64,000 nucleotides of DNA from assembly GCA_934668765.1 (NCBI GenBank), contig CAKUOH010000005.1, forward strand, positions 1-64,000, written 5' to 3'. The position numbers were made by a program, and so were the translations under genes. Positions 43,500 to 52,868 of this stretch are shown here, one piece after another. The notes beneath the pieces are model-generated. The model saw only the letters and a list, made by a program, of their open reading frames with translations. It was not told where the DNA came from and did no database searches. Origin of the DNA: an uncultured Helicobacteraceae bacterium. GTDB lineage: Bacteria; Campylobacterota; Campylobacteria; Campylobacterales; Helicobacteraceae. Position 1 is the first letter of the stretch. Every line of letters starts with the position of its first letter.

Positions 43500-45164
43500 T
43501 TATTCCTTTGGCAGCGTTATTTCCAGCTTAAAGCCATCTTCGGTATTCATCGCCATTATTTCTCCTGCGAGTAAGTCTTCTACGATGATTTTACACGCGC
43601 TTAATCCAAGCCCGACTTTGCCAATATGTGTAGTGTAAAAGGCATCAAAGCATCGCTCCAAATTCGCTTCATTCATTCCACCGCCATTATCTTCGATACT
43701 TAAAAGAATGCTATTTTCGTTTAGCTCGGCGATTTCCACCACAATCCTACCATAAAAATTGCTTCCTTTGGCGTAGTTGATATTCTCCAAACTATTTCTA
43801 ATAAGCGCGATTAGCACGATTTTTAGCGCGTTTTTATCGCAGTAGATTTCATTTGCGCCATCTTTTTGGATTATGCTAATGGTTGTGTTATTTAAAATAT
43901 ATTTTGTAAAAATCACGCTACGCATAGTTTCAACAAGCGCGACAATATTTACAATCGTCTTTATATCAGTTTGCGAGTAAAAATCAATGATTTCATTTAC
44001 TGCATTTAGCGCGTTATCTTGCAGTTGCGATATTTTGCTTAAATCGCTTTGCAATTCATTATGCTCTGCGATTATGCTTTCAATCGCGCTTTGTGTGGCG
44101 TTTGACAGCGCATTTATTTTATCTAGCACCAAATACATCGCGTGAATCTTTTGCAAAGTATTATTTTGCACTATTTTTAAGATTCGCGCTCTATCGCGCT
44201 TTTGCTCATTTATCTTTCGCAGTGAAGTATCTCGGATATTGAGATTTATGAGATTTATGCCATTATGAGCGATGACATTTGCGCAAATTTCCACAGGAAA
44301 AGTGCTATTTTCATTCATCATAAGACTTTCAAATAGGATTTTTTCATTATTTAAACTATTTAAAATCGTCTCCACGCGCGTCCGCTCACTTGGGTGAAAT
44401 AAATCCAAAATATAGTCATTTTGCCCTGCCAAACTCACAAAATCAAGCATAGATTCAAAGCTAGGACTTGTGATAAAATACGCGCCAAAATCGCTTGGAT
44501 TCGTCATATTTGTCGAATCCCTAAATCTTTGCGAATCTTGTGAATCAATCTCCGCCAAATCACTCGAATCTCCCGCATTTATCGCGCCAAATCCTTTGTC
44601 ATTTATCTCATAAAGCACAAGCGCGTCATTGAGATTGTTAAACGCTAGAAGTGCCTTTTCATTGTCGCTTACTTCTTTGATATTGTCCTTATTGAGATAA
44701 TTTATAATGTCATCTATCACAAATTCGATTTGCAAATATGCGATGATATTTTTGTGCTTGTCATAAATGGGGCTTTGATTTAACGCAAAATGATGAATAG
44801 AATCGTCCATTTTCACGCGCAAAACCTTTGAATTGCTTAAATCAAATTTATCCAAAATCACACCCAAATCCGAGCTCATCGCGCTTTTGTTGCTAATTAG
44901 CACATTTTCATTTGCGTCCATAAATTTGATTTTAAAAGGCACAAGTGCGATGATTTTCTCAAAATTATCCTTTACCACGCGAAAACCAGAGACATTGATA
45001 AAAGTGTGCCGTTTAGCAAAATTGCAAACAAAAATCGCACAAACACTAAAAACAAACAGCAAGATTCCACTTAAAAAATCCACCGCAATCAGCAAATACA
45101 CACTAAAAATCACATTTAGCGCAAAAAAAAGTGCGATTTGCTTATAAAAACTAAAAAAATTCAT
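43500..45164 (-). CDS. Sensor histidine kinase (orphan)
   Basis: The 554-residue protein has two membrane helices at the N-terminus (about 5-55) with almost no periplasmic loop, a PAS-like region (about 65-150 and again about 235-320, with HPSERTRVETILNSL), and a C-terminal ATPase domain: NSLENINYAKG (N box, about 448), DNGGGMNEANLERCFDAFYTT (G1, about 485-505) and GLGLSACKIIVEDL (G2). The dimerisation helix has QNNTLQKIHAMYLVLDKI (about 330-347), where the His may be phosphorylated, but it is not the usual HELRTP motif. No response regulator lies next to it. Signal and target are unknown. Confidence 0.78.
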   Translation of the reverse strand: MNFFSFYKQIALFFALNVIFSVYLLIAVDFLSGILLFVFSVCAIFVCNFAKRHTFINVSGFRVVKDNFEKIIALVPFKIKFMDANENVLISNKSAMSSDLGVILDKFDLSNSKVLRVKMDDSIHHFALNQSPIYDKHKNIIAYLQIEFVIDDIINYLNKDNIKEVSDNEKALLAFNNLNDALVLYEINDKGFGAINAGDSSDLAEIDSQDSQRFRDSTNMTNPSDFGAYFITSPSFESMLDFVSLAGQNDYILDLFHPSERTRVETILNSLNNEKILFESLMMNENSTFPVEICANVIAHNGINLINLNIRDTSLRKINEQKRDRARILKIVQNNTLQKIHAMYLVLDKINALSNATQSAIESIIAEHNELQSDLSKISQLQDNALNAVNEIIDFYSQTDIKTIVNIVALVETMRSVIFTKYILNNTTISIIQKDGANEIYCDKNALKIVLIALIRNSLENINYAKGSNFYGRIVVEIAELNENSILLSIEDNGGGMNEANLERCFDAFYTTHIGKVGLGLSACKIIVEDLLAGEIMAMNTEDGFKLEITLPKE

Positions 45165-45309
45165 TTTTTGCCCTTAAAAATCTAAAAAAATCACGCGGAT
45201 TTTAGCTTAATTTTGCTTTAAGTTTGGAGATTCGCATATAAAAATGCGCAAAATCGCCTAAAAATATCAAAAAAATATGCAATTCTTGCGAATCCTTTAC
45301 GATTTGTGT

Positions 45310-45315
45310 TATAAT
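45310..45315 (+). promoter_or_regulatory. Promoter -10 box of the pit gene
   Basis: TATAAT in TTGTGTTATAATGCG lies 50 bases before the ATG at 45365 in the region between two divergent genes. The TG two bases before makes it an extended -10-like element. Confidence 0.5.
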
Positions 45316-45364
45316 GCGAATGGCATTACTACTTACATTAGATTAAATTTTTAGGGAAAACAAT

Positions 45365-46936
45365 ATGGACTTTGATAACTTTAAGCGAATCGAAAAGGCT
45401 ACACATTTTGGTATGAAAGATTTACGCAAAATCGGCATTGTGCTAATATTTATGTTTATCGGCTCACTTATTGCGGTGATTTGTAGCGATGTAACAAATA
45501 ATATTTTGCTAATTGTAAGCGTTGTTGTTGGTATATATATGGCGATGAATATCGGAGCTAATGATGTCGCAAACAATGTCGGACCTGCTGTTGGCTCAAA
45601 AACGATGACTATGTTTATGGCTATTGTCATAGCTGTGATTTTTGAAGCAGGTGGAGCGATTATCGCAGGTGGCGATGTCGTAGATACGATTCGTGGCGGA
45701 ATCGTAAGTCAAGATGCTTTTAGCGATGTGAATGTGTTTATCGCTGTAATGTTAGCCGCGCTTATTTCAAGCGCATTGTGGCTGAATCTCGCTACTTTTG
45801 TCGGTGCGCCTGTCTCTACCACGCACTCTGTCGTAGGTGGGCTAATCGGCTCATCAATCGCAGCTGGTGGCTTTGGCGTGGTGAATTGGGGCGTTTTGCT
45901 TGGCATCGCTTCAAGCTGGGTGATTTCCCCTGCAATCGGGGGCGCAATCGCCGCAGCATTTTTAATCATCATCAAACGCACCATAACTTATAAGCAGGAC
46001 AAACCACAAGCTGCCAAAAAAGTCGTGCCGATTTTAATCTTTGTAATGTCGTGGAGCTTTATTTTATATCTCTTGCAAAAGGGCTTATCAAAAATCATTC
46101 ATCTTAATCTTATCACGCAAATCATAATCGCGCTAGTTTTATCTGTCATTATTTTTATAATAACAAAGCCGATGATTGCTAAAAAAGCGGATTTGCTAAA
46201 TAATACCAAGGATTCAATCGGCGAACTCTTCACATTCCCGCTTATCTTTGCTGCTGCGCTTTTAAGTTTCGCTCACGGCGCAAACGATGTGGCAAACGCC
46301 ATAGGACCTTTGGCTGCGATAAATGAAGCCATTAGTCAAGCTGTCGATGTCGCAATGGGGAGCAAATCTCCCGTGCCGATTTGGATTATGATTTTAGGCG
46401 GACTTGGAATCTCAATCGGTTTGGCACTTTATGGACCAAAGCTCATTCGCACCGTTGGCAATGAAATAACCGAGTTAGATAAGATTCGCGCTTTTTGTAT
46501 CGCGCTATCTGCTTCAATCACGGTGCTTGTGGCATCAGCATTAGGATTGCCTGTCAGCTCTACACATATCGCAATCGGCGCGATTTTTGGTATAGGATTT
46601 TTGCGTGAATATCTAAAAAGCAACTACAAAAAAATGGAGCAAGAGATTATCCAAGCACACAAGGGCAGGGACGCGCAAGTGGTGCAGAAATTCCTAGATG
46701 ATTTTAAAAAATCAACCATTGAGCGCAAACAGCAGATTTTAAAAGAGCTAAAGTCAAAAAATCTGCCTTTTAACAAAAAGGATAGAAGGGTGCTAAAAAA
46801 GAGCGTTCAGGATGAGCTAGTAAAACGCAGTGCGATAAAGAAAATAGTCGCAGCGTGGTTAATAACAGTCCCTGCGAGTGCGATTGTAAGCGCGATTTCA
46901 TATTTTATCATCGTGCAGTTTGCGGATAAGTTTTAG
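45365..46936 (+). CDS. pit: Inorganic phosphate transporter (Pit family)
   Basis: The 523-residue inner-membrane symporter takes up phosphate, probably as a metal-phosphate complex with protons or Na+. The two inverted PiT repeats show GANDVANNVGPAVGS (about 60-74) and GANDVANAIGPLAAI (about 306-320), and both are followed by SSTH-type motifs (VSTTHSVVGG about 155; VSSTHIAIGA about 398). A cytoplasmic Lys-rich loop of about 70 residues (~415-490) precedes the last helix. It is slightly longer than average but like the Helicobacter homologue. Confidence 0.93.
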   Translation: MDFDNFKRIEKATHFGMKDLRKIGIVLIFMFIGSLIAVICSDVTNNILLIVSVVVGIYMAMNIGANDVANNVGPAVGSKTMTMFMAIVIAVIFEAGGAIIAGGDVVDTIRGGIVSQDAFSDVNVFIAVMLAALISSALWLNLATFVGAPVSTTHSVVGGLIGSSIAAGGFGVVNWGVLLGIASSWVISPAIGGAIAAAFLIIIKRTITYKQDKPQAAKKVVPILIFVMSWSFILYLLQKGLSKIIHLNLITQIIIALVLSVIIFIITKPMIAKKADLLNNTKDSIGELFTFPLIFAAALLSFAHGANDVANAIGPLAAINEAISQAVDVAMGSKSPVPIWIMILGGLGISIGLALYGPKLIRTVGNEITELDKIRAFCIALSASITVLVASALGLPVSSTHIAIGAIFGIGFLREYLKSNYKKMEQEIIQAHKGRDAQVVQKFLDDFKKSTIERKQQILKELKSKNLPFNKKDRRVLKKSVQDELVKRSAIKKIVAAWLITVPASAIVSAISYFIIVQFADKF

Positions 46937-47280
46937 ATTTGCAATTAGATTTGCGTGAATCTATTGAGTTACTTTGCCATTGCGCTGTCATTGCGAGACG
47001 GCGAATCATAAATTTATGGCAATCCGCCCAACCTTGTCATTGCGCTAATCGCAAAGCGATTCGTGGCAATCTAAAAAATACCCACTTGTCATTGCGAACA
47101 TTTGCAAGAATGTGAGGTAATCTAAAAAAATAAAAATATAGATTGCCACAAGAATCCTAACGAATTCTCTCGCAATGACAGCATTAGAATCGATTCGTCT
47201 GCAATGACGAAATAAGGATTCATAGTCGATTTGCAACGCGAATCACAATTCGCAGAAATTTGTAAATACAATTAAAGCAA
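46937..47280. repeat. Gene-free stretch with a cluster of REP-like repeats
   Basis: At least four units occur: 46988-47027 (GTCATTGCGAGACGGCG...TGGCAATCC), 47036-47071 (GTCATTGCGCTAATCGC...GCGATTCGTGGCAATC), 47087-47121 (degenerate) and 47140-47180 (GATTGCCACAAGAATCC...CTCTCGCAATGACA, opposite orientation). No gene is seen here. Confidence 0.65.
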
Positions 47281-47404
47281 CAATCAAAGTAATAGCGGTG
47301 TGGCTTTGTGCCGTTTTTACGCGAAACAAGCGAAATAGGACTTGTGCGTCCATCAAGTTTTGTGTAAAAATGGACGCGTAAAAAGCATACCCTAAAACAA
47401 ATTG
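47281..47404 (+). repeat. ~125 bp palindromic element, intergenic copy
   Basis: This copy begins CAATCAAAGTA and ends ACAAATTG. Outer arms GGTGTGGCTTT and AAAGCATACCC pair with few mismatches, TTTTTACGCG pairs perfectly with CGCGTAAAAA, and the centre is the hairpin GGAC-TTGTGC-GTCC (47338-47351). Two copies with the same ends lie inside der. It sits just after the stop of the UPF0323 lipoprotein gene, so here it could also act as its terminator. Confidence 0.8.
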
Positions 47405-47411
47405 TATTGCT

Positions 47412-48014
47412 TTATCCGCCTACTGCGTTATTGCGCCTATCATTATTCCCCCCCCCGCCAAAAAATCCACTTCTCCCGCTTGTAGCCCTTGCTCCCGCAC
47501 CCGCGCCACTTCGTGCGTTATTAAAGCTATTTTTACTGCGCTCATAAGCCTGTGGCGATTTATAGCTTGTGCGTTGCTGTGCTTGGTAGTTTTGATTGCT
47601 AAAAAGTTTATTGCCTATCCAGCTACCGATAATCGCCCCCGCAGCACTTGCTAGTATCGCCCCACCTAGCGATAATCCCGTGCCACTAGGATTTGTCAGC
47701 TCCGAAGTTCCCGCGTCAATCGCTTTCTCTTCATCTTTTAGCAATTTATCGATTTCCTCATTTGAAAGCATTCGCTCAGTGCCGTCCTTTGCTTTTAAAA
47801 GCACGCGCGTAGTTTCGCTTGGATATTCCTCTAAAATCTTGTAGCTTCCATCCATCTGCTCTTCTATGATGACAAATGCACCTTTTTTAATGGATTCATT
47901 TTGTGCGCTTTGTGCGTTTTGATTCGCATTATCGCAGCCATTTAATGCCAAAAGCACACTAATCCCAAGTCCGCCCATAAGCCCAAATTCGCCGATTTTT
48001 CGTATTTTTTTCAT
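47412..48014 (-). CDS. UPF0323 family lipoprotein, probably phase variable at its end
   Basis: The 200-residue product has a lipoprotein signal with the lipobox LALNGC (Cys about 27), then an Asn/Gln linker and a conserved region ([38 protein letters not shown]) that I recognise as UPF0323, present in H. pylori and Campylobacter. A Gly-zipper-like hydrophobic segment ([17 protein letters not shown], about 128-144) and a Ser/Arg/Gly-rich tail follow. A G9 tract encodes Gly near residue 187, so slippage would change or cut only the last dozen residues. Function unknown. Confidence 0.82.
   Translation of the reverse strand: MKKIRKIGEFGLMGGLGISVLLALNGCDNANQNAQSAQNESIKKGAFVIIEEQMDGSYKILEEYPSETTRVLLKAKDGTERMLSNEEIDKLLKDEEKAIDAGTSELTNPSGTGLSLGGAILASAAGAIIGSWIGNKLFSNQNYQAQQRTSYKSPQAYERSKNSFNNARSGAGAGARATSGRSGFFGGGGNNDRRNNAVGG
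47448..47456. repeat. C9/G9 homopolymer near the 3' end of the lipoprotein gene
   Basis: Nine consecutive C on the plus strand read as G9 in the UPF0323 gene. In the current frame the product ends [11 protein letters not shown]. One base fewer would give GIMIGAITQ and a stop; one more would stop after two codons. The tract would thus swap C-termini rather than silence the gene. Confidence 0.75.
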
Positions 48015-48030
48015 TTGATTCGCTCCTAAA

Positions 48031-48363
48031 TTATGCCAAATTTTCCCACTTCAATTTCGCGCCACCAAGTATATGAAAATGCAAATGTGGCACTTCTTGT
48101 CCGCCGTCCGCACCGATATTTGTGATGATTCGATAGCCGTTTTTATCCAAGCCCACTTTTTTTGCCACTTCTTTGATAAAGTCGCTAATCTCGCCCAAAG
48201 TCGCCAAATCCGCGCTTTCAAAATCTTTCGTGCAAATCTTTGGAATCGCAAGGATATGAATGGGGGCTTTGGGATTTATATCATAAAACGCTAGGAATTT
48301 ATCGCTCTCAAGCACCTTTTTGCAGGGAATCTCTCCGCTTACAATTTTCTCAAAAATAGTCAT
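48031..48363 (-). CDS. HIT family nucleotide-binding protein
   Basis: The 110-residue protein has the histidine triad motif HLHFHILGG (about 94-102, HxHxH) plus the family segments [15 protein letters not shown] (about 3-17), [17 protein letters not shown] and [14 protein letters not shown]. Such HINT-type proteins hydrolyse nucleoside phosphoramidates such as AMP-lysine. It starts at ATG 48363 and is followed after 16 bases by the lipoprotein gene. Confidence 0.92.
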   Translation of the reverse strand: MTIFEKIVSGEIPCKKVLESDKFLAFYDINPKAPIHILAIPKICTKDFESADLATLGEISDFIKEVAKKVGLDKNGYRIITNIGADGGQEVPHLHFHILGGAKLKWENLA

Positions 48364-48546
48364 TTTTATCGCCTTTGTTTTGGATTTTTGATTCGCGGAT
48401 TCTTACACAAACTTTGTTAAAATCATATTAAGAAGTGATTGCGAATTGCTTTGCAAATTTTACTTTTTGTAACTTTTTGTAAAAGAAATCGTGGGCGATT
48501 CGCCGAATCTAACTACATTTTTATAGCAAAATTTCAATTTCTTTGC

Positions 48547-48552
48547 TATCAT
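48547..48552 (+). promoter_or_regulatory. Candidate -10 box of the hydrogenase operon
   Basis: TATCAT in GCTATCATAG lies 48 bases before the hydA ATG. The ATG is preceded by a strong AAAGGAG ribosome site. No other -10-like sequence closer to the gene was seen. Confidence 0.4.
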
Positions 48553-48599
48553 AGTTTCGCACACTTTAAAAATAATCAAAAACATAAAGGAGATGTTCA

Positions 48600-49760
48600 A
48601 TGCAGGAAAGAGAAGAGTTTGAGCGGATTTCTAGGCGATTAGATAATCTTGAAAAAATGCCTGATTTGGTGGAGCAAGAGGGGGATATAAAGTCCGTTTT
48701 GGCGCGGAATGGAATCTCACGGCGCGATTTTATGAAATGGGCAGCGGCGATGACTGCGTCTATGGCACTTCCAGCGTCATTTGTCCCACTAACTGCTAGG
48801 GCAGCGGAGTTAGCGGGGCGAATCCCTGTTGTGTGGCTACATATGGCAGAATGCACAGGTTGTAGTGAGAGCTTGTTGCGAAGCGATGCGCCTAGCATTG
48901 ATTCGCTAATCTTTGATTACATAAGCCTTGAGTACCACGAGACCGTTATGGCAGCATCAGGTTGGCAAGCAGAGCAGAATGCAGAAAATGCAATGAAAAC
49001 CTATAATGGCAATTATATTTTAATGGTTGAAGGTGGGATTCCTAGCGGTGGAAGCGAGTTTTATTTAACGATTGGCGCACACGGACACACAGGCGCACAC
49101 AGCGCGAGAGAAGCAGCAAAGGGCGCAAAGGCGATTTTTGCAATCGGCACTTGTTCTAGCTTTGGTGGTGTTCAAGCGGCAAATCCAAATCCCACAAATG
49201 CCGTCCCATTAAGCAAAATCACTAATAAACCTGTAATCAATGTGCCCGGCTGTCCGCCAAGTGAGCGCAATATCGTAGGAAGCGTGTTGCATTACATTTT
49301 GTTTAACGCACTGCCCGCGCTTGATGCTTACAATCGCCCCACTTGGGCTTATGGATTGCGAATCCACGATTTATGCGAGAGACGCGGACATTTTGACGCT
49401 GGCGAATTTGTGCAAAGCTTTGGCGATGAGGGTGCGATGAAAGGCTACTGCCTTTATAAAGTCGGCTGCAAAGGACCATATACTTTCAATAACTGCTCAA
49501 GGCTTGGATTTAATCAACATACAAGTTGGCCTGTGAAAGCAGGACACGGCTGTATCGGCTGCAGTGAGCCAAATTTCTGGGATACGATGAGTCCATTTGA
49601 AGAACCACTAGCAAACAAACTTTATGCGACTTCATTTAATGGAATCGGCGCAGATAAAACGGCTGACACCGTTGGCGCGGTGCTTTTGAGTGCGACAGCG
49701 ATTGGTATTGCGGCACACGCGGCATTATCGATGGCAATGAAAGACAAAGATAGAGATTAA
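48600..49760 (+). CDS. hydA: [NiFe] uptake hydrogenase, small subunit
   Basis: The 386-residue subunit carries the three Fe-S clusters that pass electrons from H2 to the cytochrome b. A Tat signal (SRRDFMKWAAAMTASMALP, about 38-57) takes the folded complex to the periplasmic side. Cluster cysteines are visible in AECTGCSES (about 83-91, proximal), GTCSSF, VPGCPPSERN (about 218), and medial/distal CERRGHFDAGEF, CKGPYTFNNCS and GCIGCSEPNFWD. The C-terminal helix (ALSMAMKDKD) anchors it. First gene of hydABCDE as in H. pylori, where H2 use supports colonisation. Confidence 0.97.
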   Translation: MQEREEFERISRRLDNLEKMPDLVEQEGDIKSVLARNGISRRDFMKWAAAMTASMALPASFVPLTARAAELAGRIPVVWLHMAECTGCSESLLRSDAPSIDSLIFDYISLEYHETVMAASGWQAEQNAENAMKTYNGNYILMVEGGIPSGGSEFYLTIGAHGHTGAHSAREAAKGAKAIFAIGTCSSFGGVQAANPNPTNAVPLSKITNKPVINVPGCPPSERNIVGSVLHYILFNALPALDAYNRPTWAYGLRIHDLCERRGHFDAGEFVQSFGDEGAMKGYCLYKVGCKGPYTFNNCSRLGFNQHTSWPVKAGHGCIGCSEPNFWDTMSPFEEPLANKLYATSFNGIGADKTADTVGAVLLSATAIGIAAHAALSMAMKDKDRD

Positions 49761-49770
49761 GGGGGAGAAA

Positions 49771-51498
49771 ATGACAAAACGAATCGTAGTAGACCCTATC
49801 ACAAGGATTGAAGGGCATTTGAGAGTTGAAGTTGTGGTAGATGAAAATAATGTGATAAAGGACGCATTTTCTAGCTCTACGCTTTGGCGTGGATTAGAAA
49901 AAATCGTTCGCAATCGCGACCCGCGCGATGCAGGATTTTTGATGCAACGAATCTGTGGCGTTTGCACTTACTCACATTACAAAGCGGGAATTACAGCAGT
50001 AGAAAATGCGCTAGGCATTACGCCACCGCCAAATGCGGAATTAGTGCGCTCACTTATGAATATCTCGCTTATCTTGCACGACCACACTGTGCATTTTTAC
50101 ACGCTTCACGGACTTGATTGGTGCGATATAACTTCTGCACTTAAAGCAGACCCTGCAAAAGCGTCTAAAATCGCGTTTAATTACTCTGATTTCCCGCTTA
50201 ATACGGGCGAAAATGAACTCAAAGCCGTCCAAGCAAAAGTTGCAGATTTTGTAAAAAAAGGTGCGTTAGGACCATTTGCAAATGCTTATTGGGGACATAA
50301 AACCTATCGATTTAGCCCTGAGCAAAATCTAATCGTGCTTTCGCATTATTTGAAATTGCTTGAAGTGCAAAGGGTTGCTGCGCAAATGATGGCGATTTTT
50401 GGCTCTAAACAGCCCCACCCGCAAAGTTTAACCGTGGGCGGAATCACTTCGGTAATGGATATGCTAGACCCTAGTCGTTTGGGCGATTGGCTGACTAAAT
50501 ATCAATATGTCGCAGATTTTGTCAATCGTGCTTACTACCCTGATGTGCTTATGGCAGCGGAAGTTTATAAAAATGAGCCAAGCGTCCTAAAAGGCTCTGG
50601 TGTCAAAAACTTTATGTGTTTCCAAGAAGTGCCACTTGGCAATGGCGAATATTTGTATAGTAGCGGATACATTAAAGATTACGACATTTCTAAAATTTAT
50701 GAGATTGATGAAAAGCTAATTAGCGAAGAAGCTACGCACTCGTGGTATAAAAATGACAAGCCATTGCACCCATATCAAGGCGAAACAGAGCCAAATTACA
50801 CGGGATTTAAAGACGGCAAAAGCATAGGACCAAATTTAAAAGAAGTCGATAGCAAATTGCTTGACACAGAGGGCAAATACAGCTGGATAAAATCGCCTCG
50901 CTATGATGGAATGCCTATGGAAGTGGGACCTTTGGCAGCTATTGCCGTGGGACTAGCAAGTAAAAATCCGCGAATCACAACCATTGCCACAAAATTCCTA
51001 AAAGACACAGGACTTCCTGCAACCGCGCTATTTAGCACTTTGGGACGCACGGCTGCTAGACTTTTGGAGTGCAAATTAAGTGCGGATTACGGCATTGAAG
51101 CCTTTAACGCACTTATTGAAAATATCAAGTCTGGAGATAAGCGAACCTGTGCGCCATACTCAATCGACAAAAACAAAACTTACGAGGGACGCTATATCGG
51201 CAATGTGCCACGAGGAATGTTAAGCCATTGGGTTAGAATCGAAAATGGCGTAGTGGCGAATTATCAAGCAGTCGTGCCATCTACTTGGAATGCAGGACCG
51301 CGCGATGCAAAAGAGCAAAAGGGACCTTATGAAGCGAGTTTGATTGGCATAAAGATTGCGAATCTTACCCAGCCTCTTGAAATCATAAGGACGATTCATT
51401 CATTTGACCCTTGCATTGCGTGTGCGGTGCATTTGATGGATGTAAAAGGCAATGATTTAGGCGAGTATAAGGTGAATCCCGCGACATTACGAGCATAA
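49771..51498 (+). CDS. hydB: [NiFe] uptake hydrogenase, large subunit
   Basis: The 575-residue catalytic subunit holds the NiFe centre. The N-terminal cysteine pair is in [11 protein letters not shown] (about 61-71, CxxC) and the C-terminal pair in [11 protein letters not shown] (about 549-559, DPCxxCxxH). Residues after the His (~15, [12 protein letters not shown]...) are the C-terminal peptide that the HydD protease removes after Ni insertion. [11 protein letters not shown] near the N-terminus is also typical. It starts ten bases after hydA with GGGGGAG as ribosome site. Confidence 0.97.
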   Translation: MTKRIVVDPITRIEGHLRVEVVVDENNVIKDAFSSSTLWRGLEKIVRNRDPRDAGFLMQRICGVCTYSHYKAGITAVENALGITPPPNAELVRSLMNISLILHDHTVHFYTLHGLDWCDITSALKADPAKASKIAFNYSDFPLNTGENELKAVQAKVADFVKKGALGPFANAYWGHKTYRFSPEQNLIVLSHYLKLLEVQRVAAQMMAIFGSKQPHPQSLTVGGITSVMDMLDPSRLGDWLTKYQYVADFVNRAYYPDVLMAAEVYKNEPSVLKGSGVKNFMCFQEVPLGNGEYLYSSGYIKDYDISKIYEIDEKLISEEATHSWYKNDKPLHPYQGETEPNYTGFKDGKSIGPNLKEVDSKLLDTEGKYSWIKSPRYDGMPMEVGPLAAIAVGLASKNPRITTIATKFLKDTGLPATALFSTLGRTAARLLECKLSADYGIEAFNALIENIKSGDKRTCAPYSIDKNKTYEGRYIGNVPRGMLSHWVRIENGVVANYQAVVPSTWNAGPRDAKEQKGPYEASLIGIKIANLTQPLEIIRTIHSFDPCIACAVHLMDVKGNDLGEYKVNPATLRA

Positions 51499-51509
51499 GG
51501 GGGCGTAAA

Positions 51510-52292
51510 ATGAAATCAACGATTTTAAAGTCGGCAAAAAAGACTGCGAATCTAGCGGCAAATCTCAAAGATAGTTTGGATACAAGTGCAGTGCCAAAAA
51601 GCACGGCACGGAAAGCAAAAGTTTTTGAGCGCACTTTGACTTTTAGTCCTGTGGTGCGATTGTTTCATTGGGTGCGGGCATTTAGTATATTTTTCTTAAT
51701 TTTTAGCGGATTTTATATTGCATATCCATTCCTTGCGCCCGAGCCAAATACCGAGCCTACGAATTTCCTTTACGCACTATTTCGCAGTTGGCATATTATG
51801 GTGGGATTTTTGCTAATTTCTGTGTCATTTTTTAGAATTTATTTTTACTTTTTTGTTAGCAAAAATTCAAATGAGCGAATGAGCGCGCAGGATTTGGTAA
51901 ATCCAAAAATTTGGATTGCACAGATTAAAAATTACTTGTTTTTAGGACCGCACCCGCACATTCACGGCGTTTATAATCCGCTTCAATATTTTGCGTATTT
52001 ATTTTTGGGGATTCTTGTGCTAATCATATCGCTTACAGGCGTGGTGCTTTATTATAATGTCTATCACGATGGGCTTGGCGCGATTTTGGGTGCGTGTTTT
52101 AAGTGGTTTGAAGTGCTTTGTGGTGGATTAGCAAATGTGCGACAGATTCACCATATCACTACTTGGGCGATTTGTATTTTTATCCCCATACATATTTATA
52201 TGGCAGTTTGGAATGCCGTGAAACAGCCTGATGGTGGGGTGGATTCGATTGTGGGTGGTTATCGCTATCAACAAAAAAGCGATGAATCTTAA
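51510..52292 (+). CDS. hydC: Hydrogenase cytochrome b subunit
   Basis: The 260-residue inner-membrane subunit has four hydrophobic helices. Haem-ligand histidines are likely in [10 protein letters not shown] (about 49-58), RSWHIMVGF (about 90) and [19 protein letters not shown] (about 211-229). It passes electrons from hydrogenase to menaquinone and anchors the complex. The N-terminal ~40 residues are basic and cytoplasmic. It starts 11 bases after hydB. Confidence 0.94.
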   Translation: MKSTILKSAKKTANLAANLKDSLDTSAVPKSTARKAKVFERTLTFSPVVRLFHWVRAFSIFFLIFSGFYIAYPFLAPEPNTEPTNFLYALFRSWHIMVGFLLISVSFFRIYFYFFVSKNSNERMSAQDLVNPKIWIAQIKNYLFLGPHPHIHGVYNPLQYFAYLFLGILVLIISLTGVVLYYNVYHDGLGAILGACFKWFEVLCGGLANVRQIHHITTWAICIFIPIHIYMAVWNAVKQPDGGVDSIVGGYRYQQKSDES

Positions 52293-52323
52293 AGATTCAC
52301 GGCAAATCTAGTGGCAAATCTTT

Positions 52324-52863
52324 ATGAAAGTGCTAATCCTTGGTATCGGCAATATTTTATTTGGCGATGAGGGGATTGGCGTCCATTTATCAAACTATCT
52401 CAAAGTAAATTACGCTTTTAAATCAAGCGCACATAGTTTGCAAATCATTGACGGCGGGACTTTGGCACAAGGGCTAATCCCGCTAATTACTGAAAATGAC
52501 TTTGTGATTTTGATAGATTGCATAAACGCGGATAATGCTAAAATCGGCGATGTGTTTGCCTTTGATTTTAACGCTGTCCCGCTGAATGTGAATTGGCAGG
52601 GCACTGCGCACGAAGTAGAAATGCTACAAACGCTAAAAATGATTGAAATGCTAGGCGATTTGCCGACAATAAAGATTGTAGCGACAATTCCGCATATTTT
52701 AGATTCGGATACGACTTTTGAATTATCCCAAACGATAAAAAAGTCTGCTATGACAATGCGCGATGAGGTTTTTGCACATTTGAAAAACTTGGGCTTTGAG
52801 ATAGAAAAAATCGCCGATAGAGATTTGCAAGACATCGCAAATCTCTCATATAAGGGCTTTTAA
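52324..52863 (+). CDS. hydD: Hydrogenase maturation protease
   Basis: The 179-residue endopeptidase removes the C-terminal peptide of HydB once nickel is in place. It has GIGNILFGDEGIGVHL (about 7-22) with the Ni-sensing acidic residue (Glu in DEG, about 16), IDCINAD (about 65) and a His in GTAHEVEML (about 94-102), in line with HyaD/HybD proteins. It lies in the usual place after the cytochrome gene. Confidence 0.94.
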   Translation: MKVLILGIGNILFGDEGIGVHLSNYLKVNYAFKSSAHSLQIIDGGTLAQGLIPLITENDFVILIDCINADNAKIGDVFAFDFNAVPLNVNWQGTAHEVEMLQTLKMIEMLGDLPTIKIVATIPHILDSDTTFELSQTIKKSAMTMRDEVFAHLKNLGFEIEKIADRDLQDIANLSYKGF

Positions 52864-52868
52864 CGCAA

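Noticed and set aside
47045..47236. 63-codon minus-strand frame in the stretch after pit
   Set aside because: Made of REP-like units with no ribosome site.
47281..47404. Stand-alone non-coding RNA gene
   Set aside because: The structured sequence is one copy of a dispersed element also found in frame inside der, and no promoter was seen, so it is listed as a repeat.
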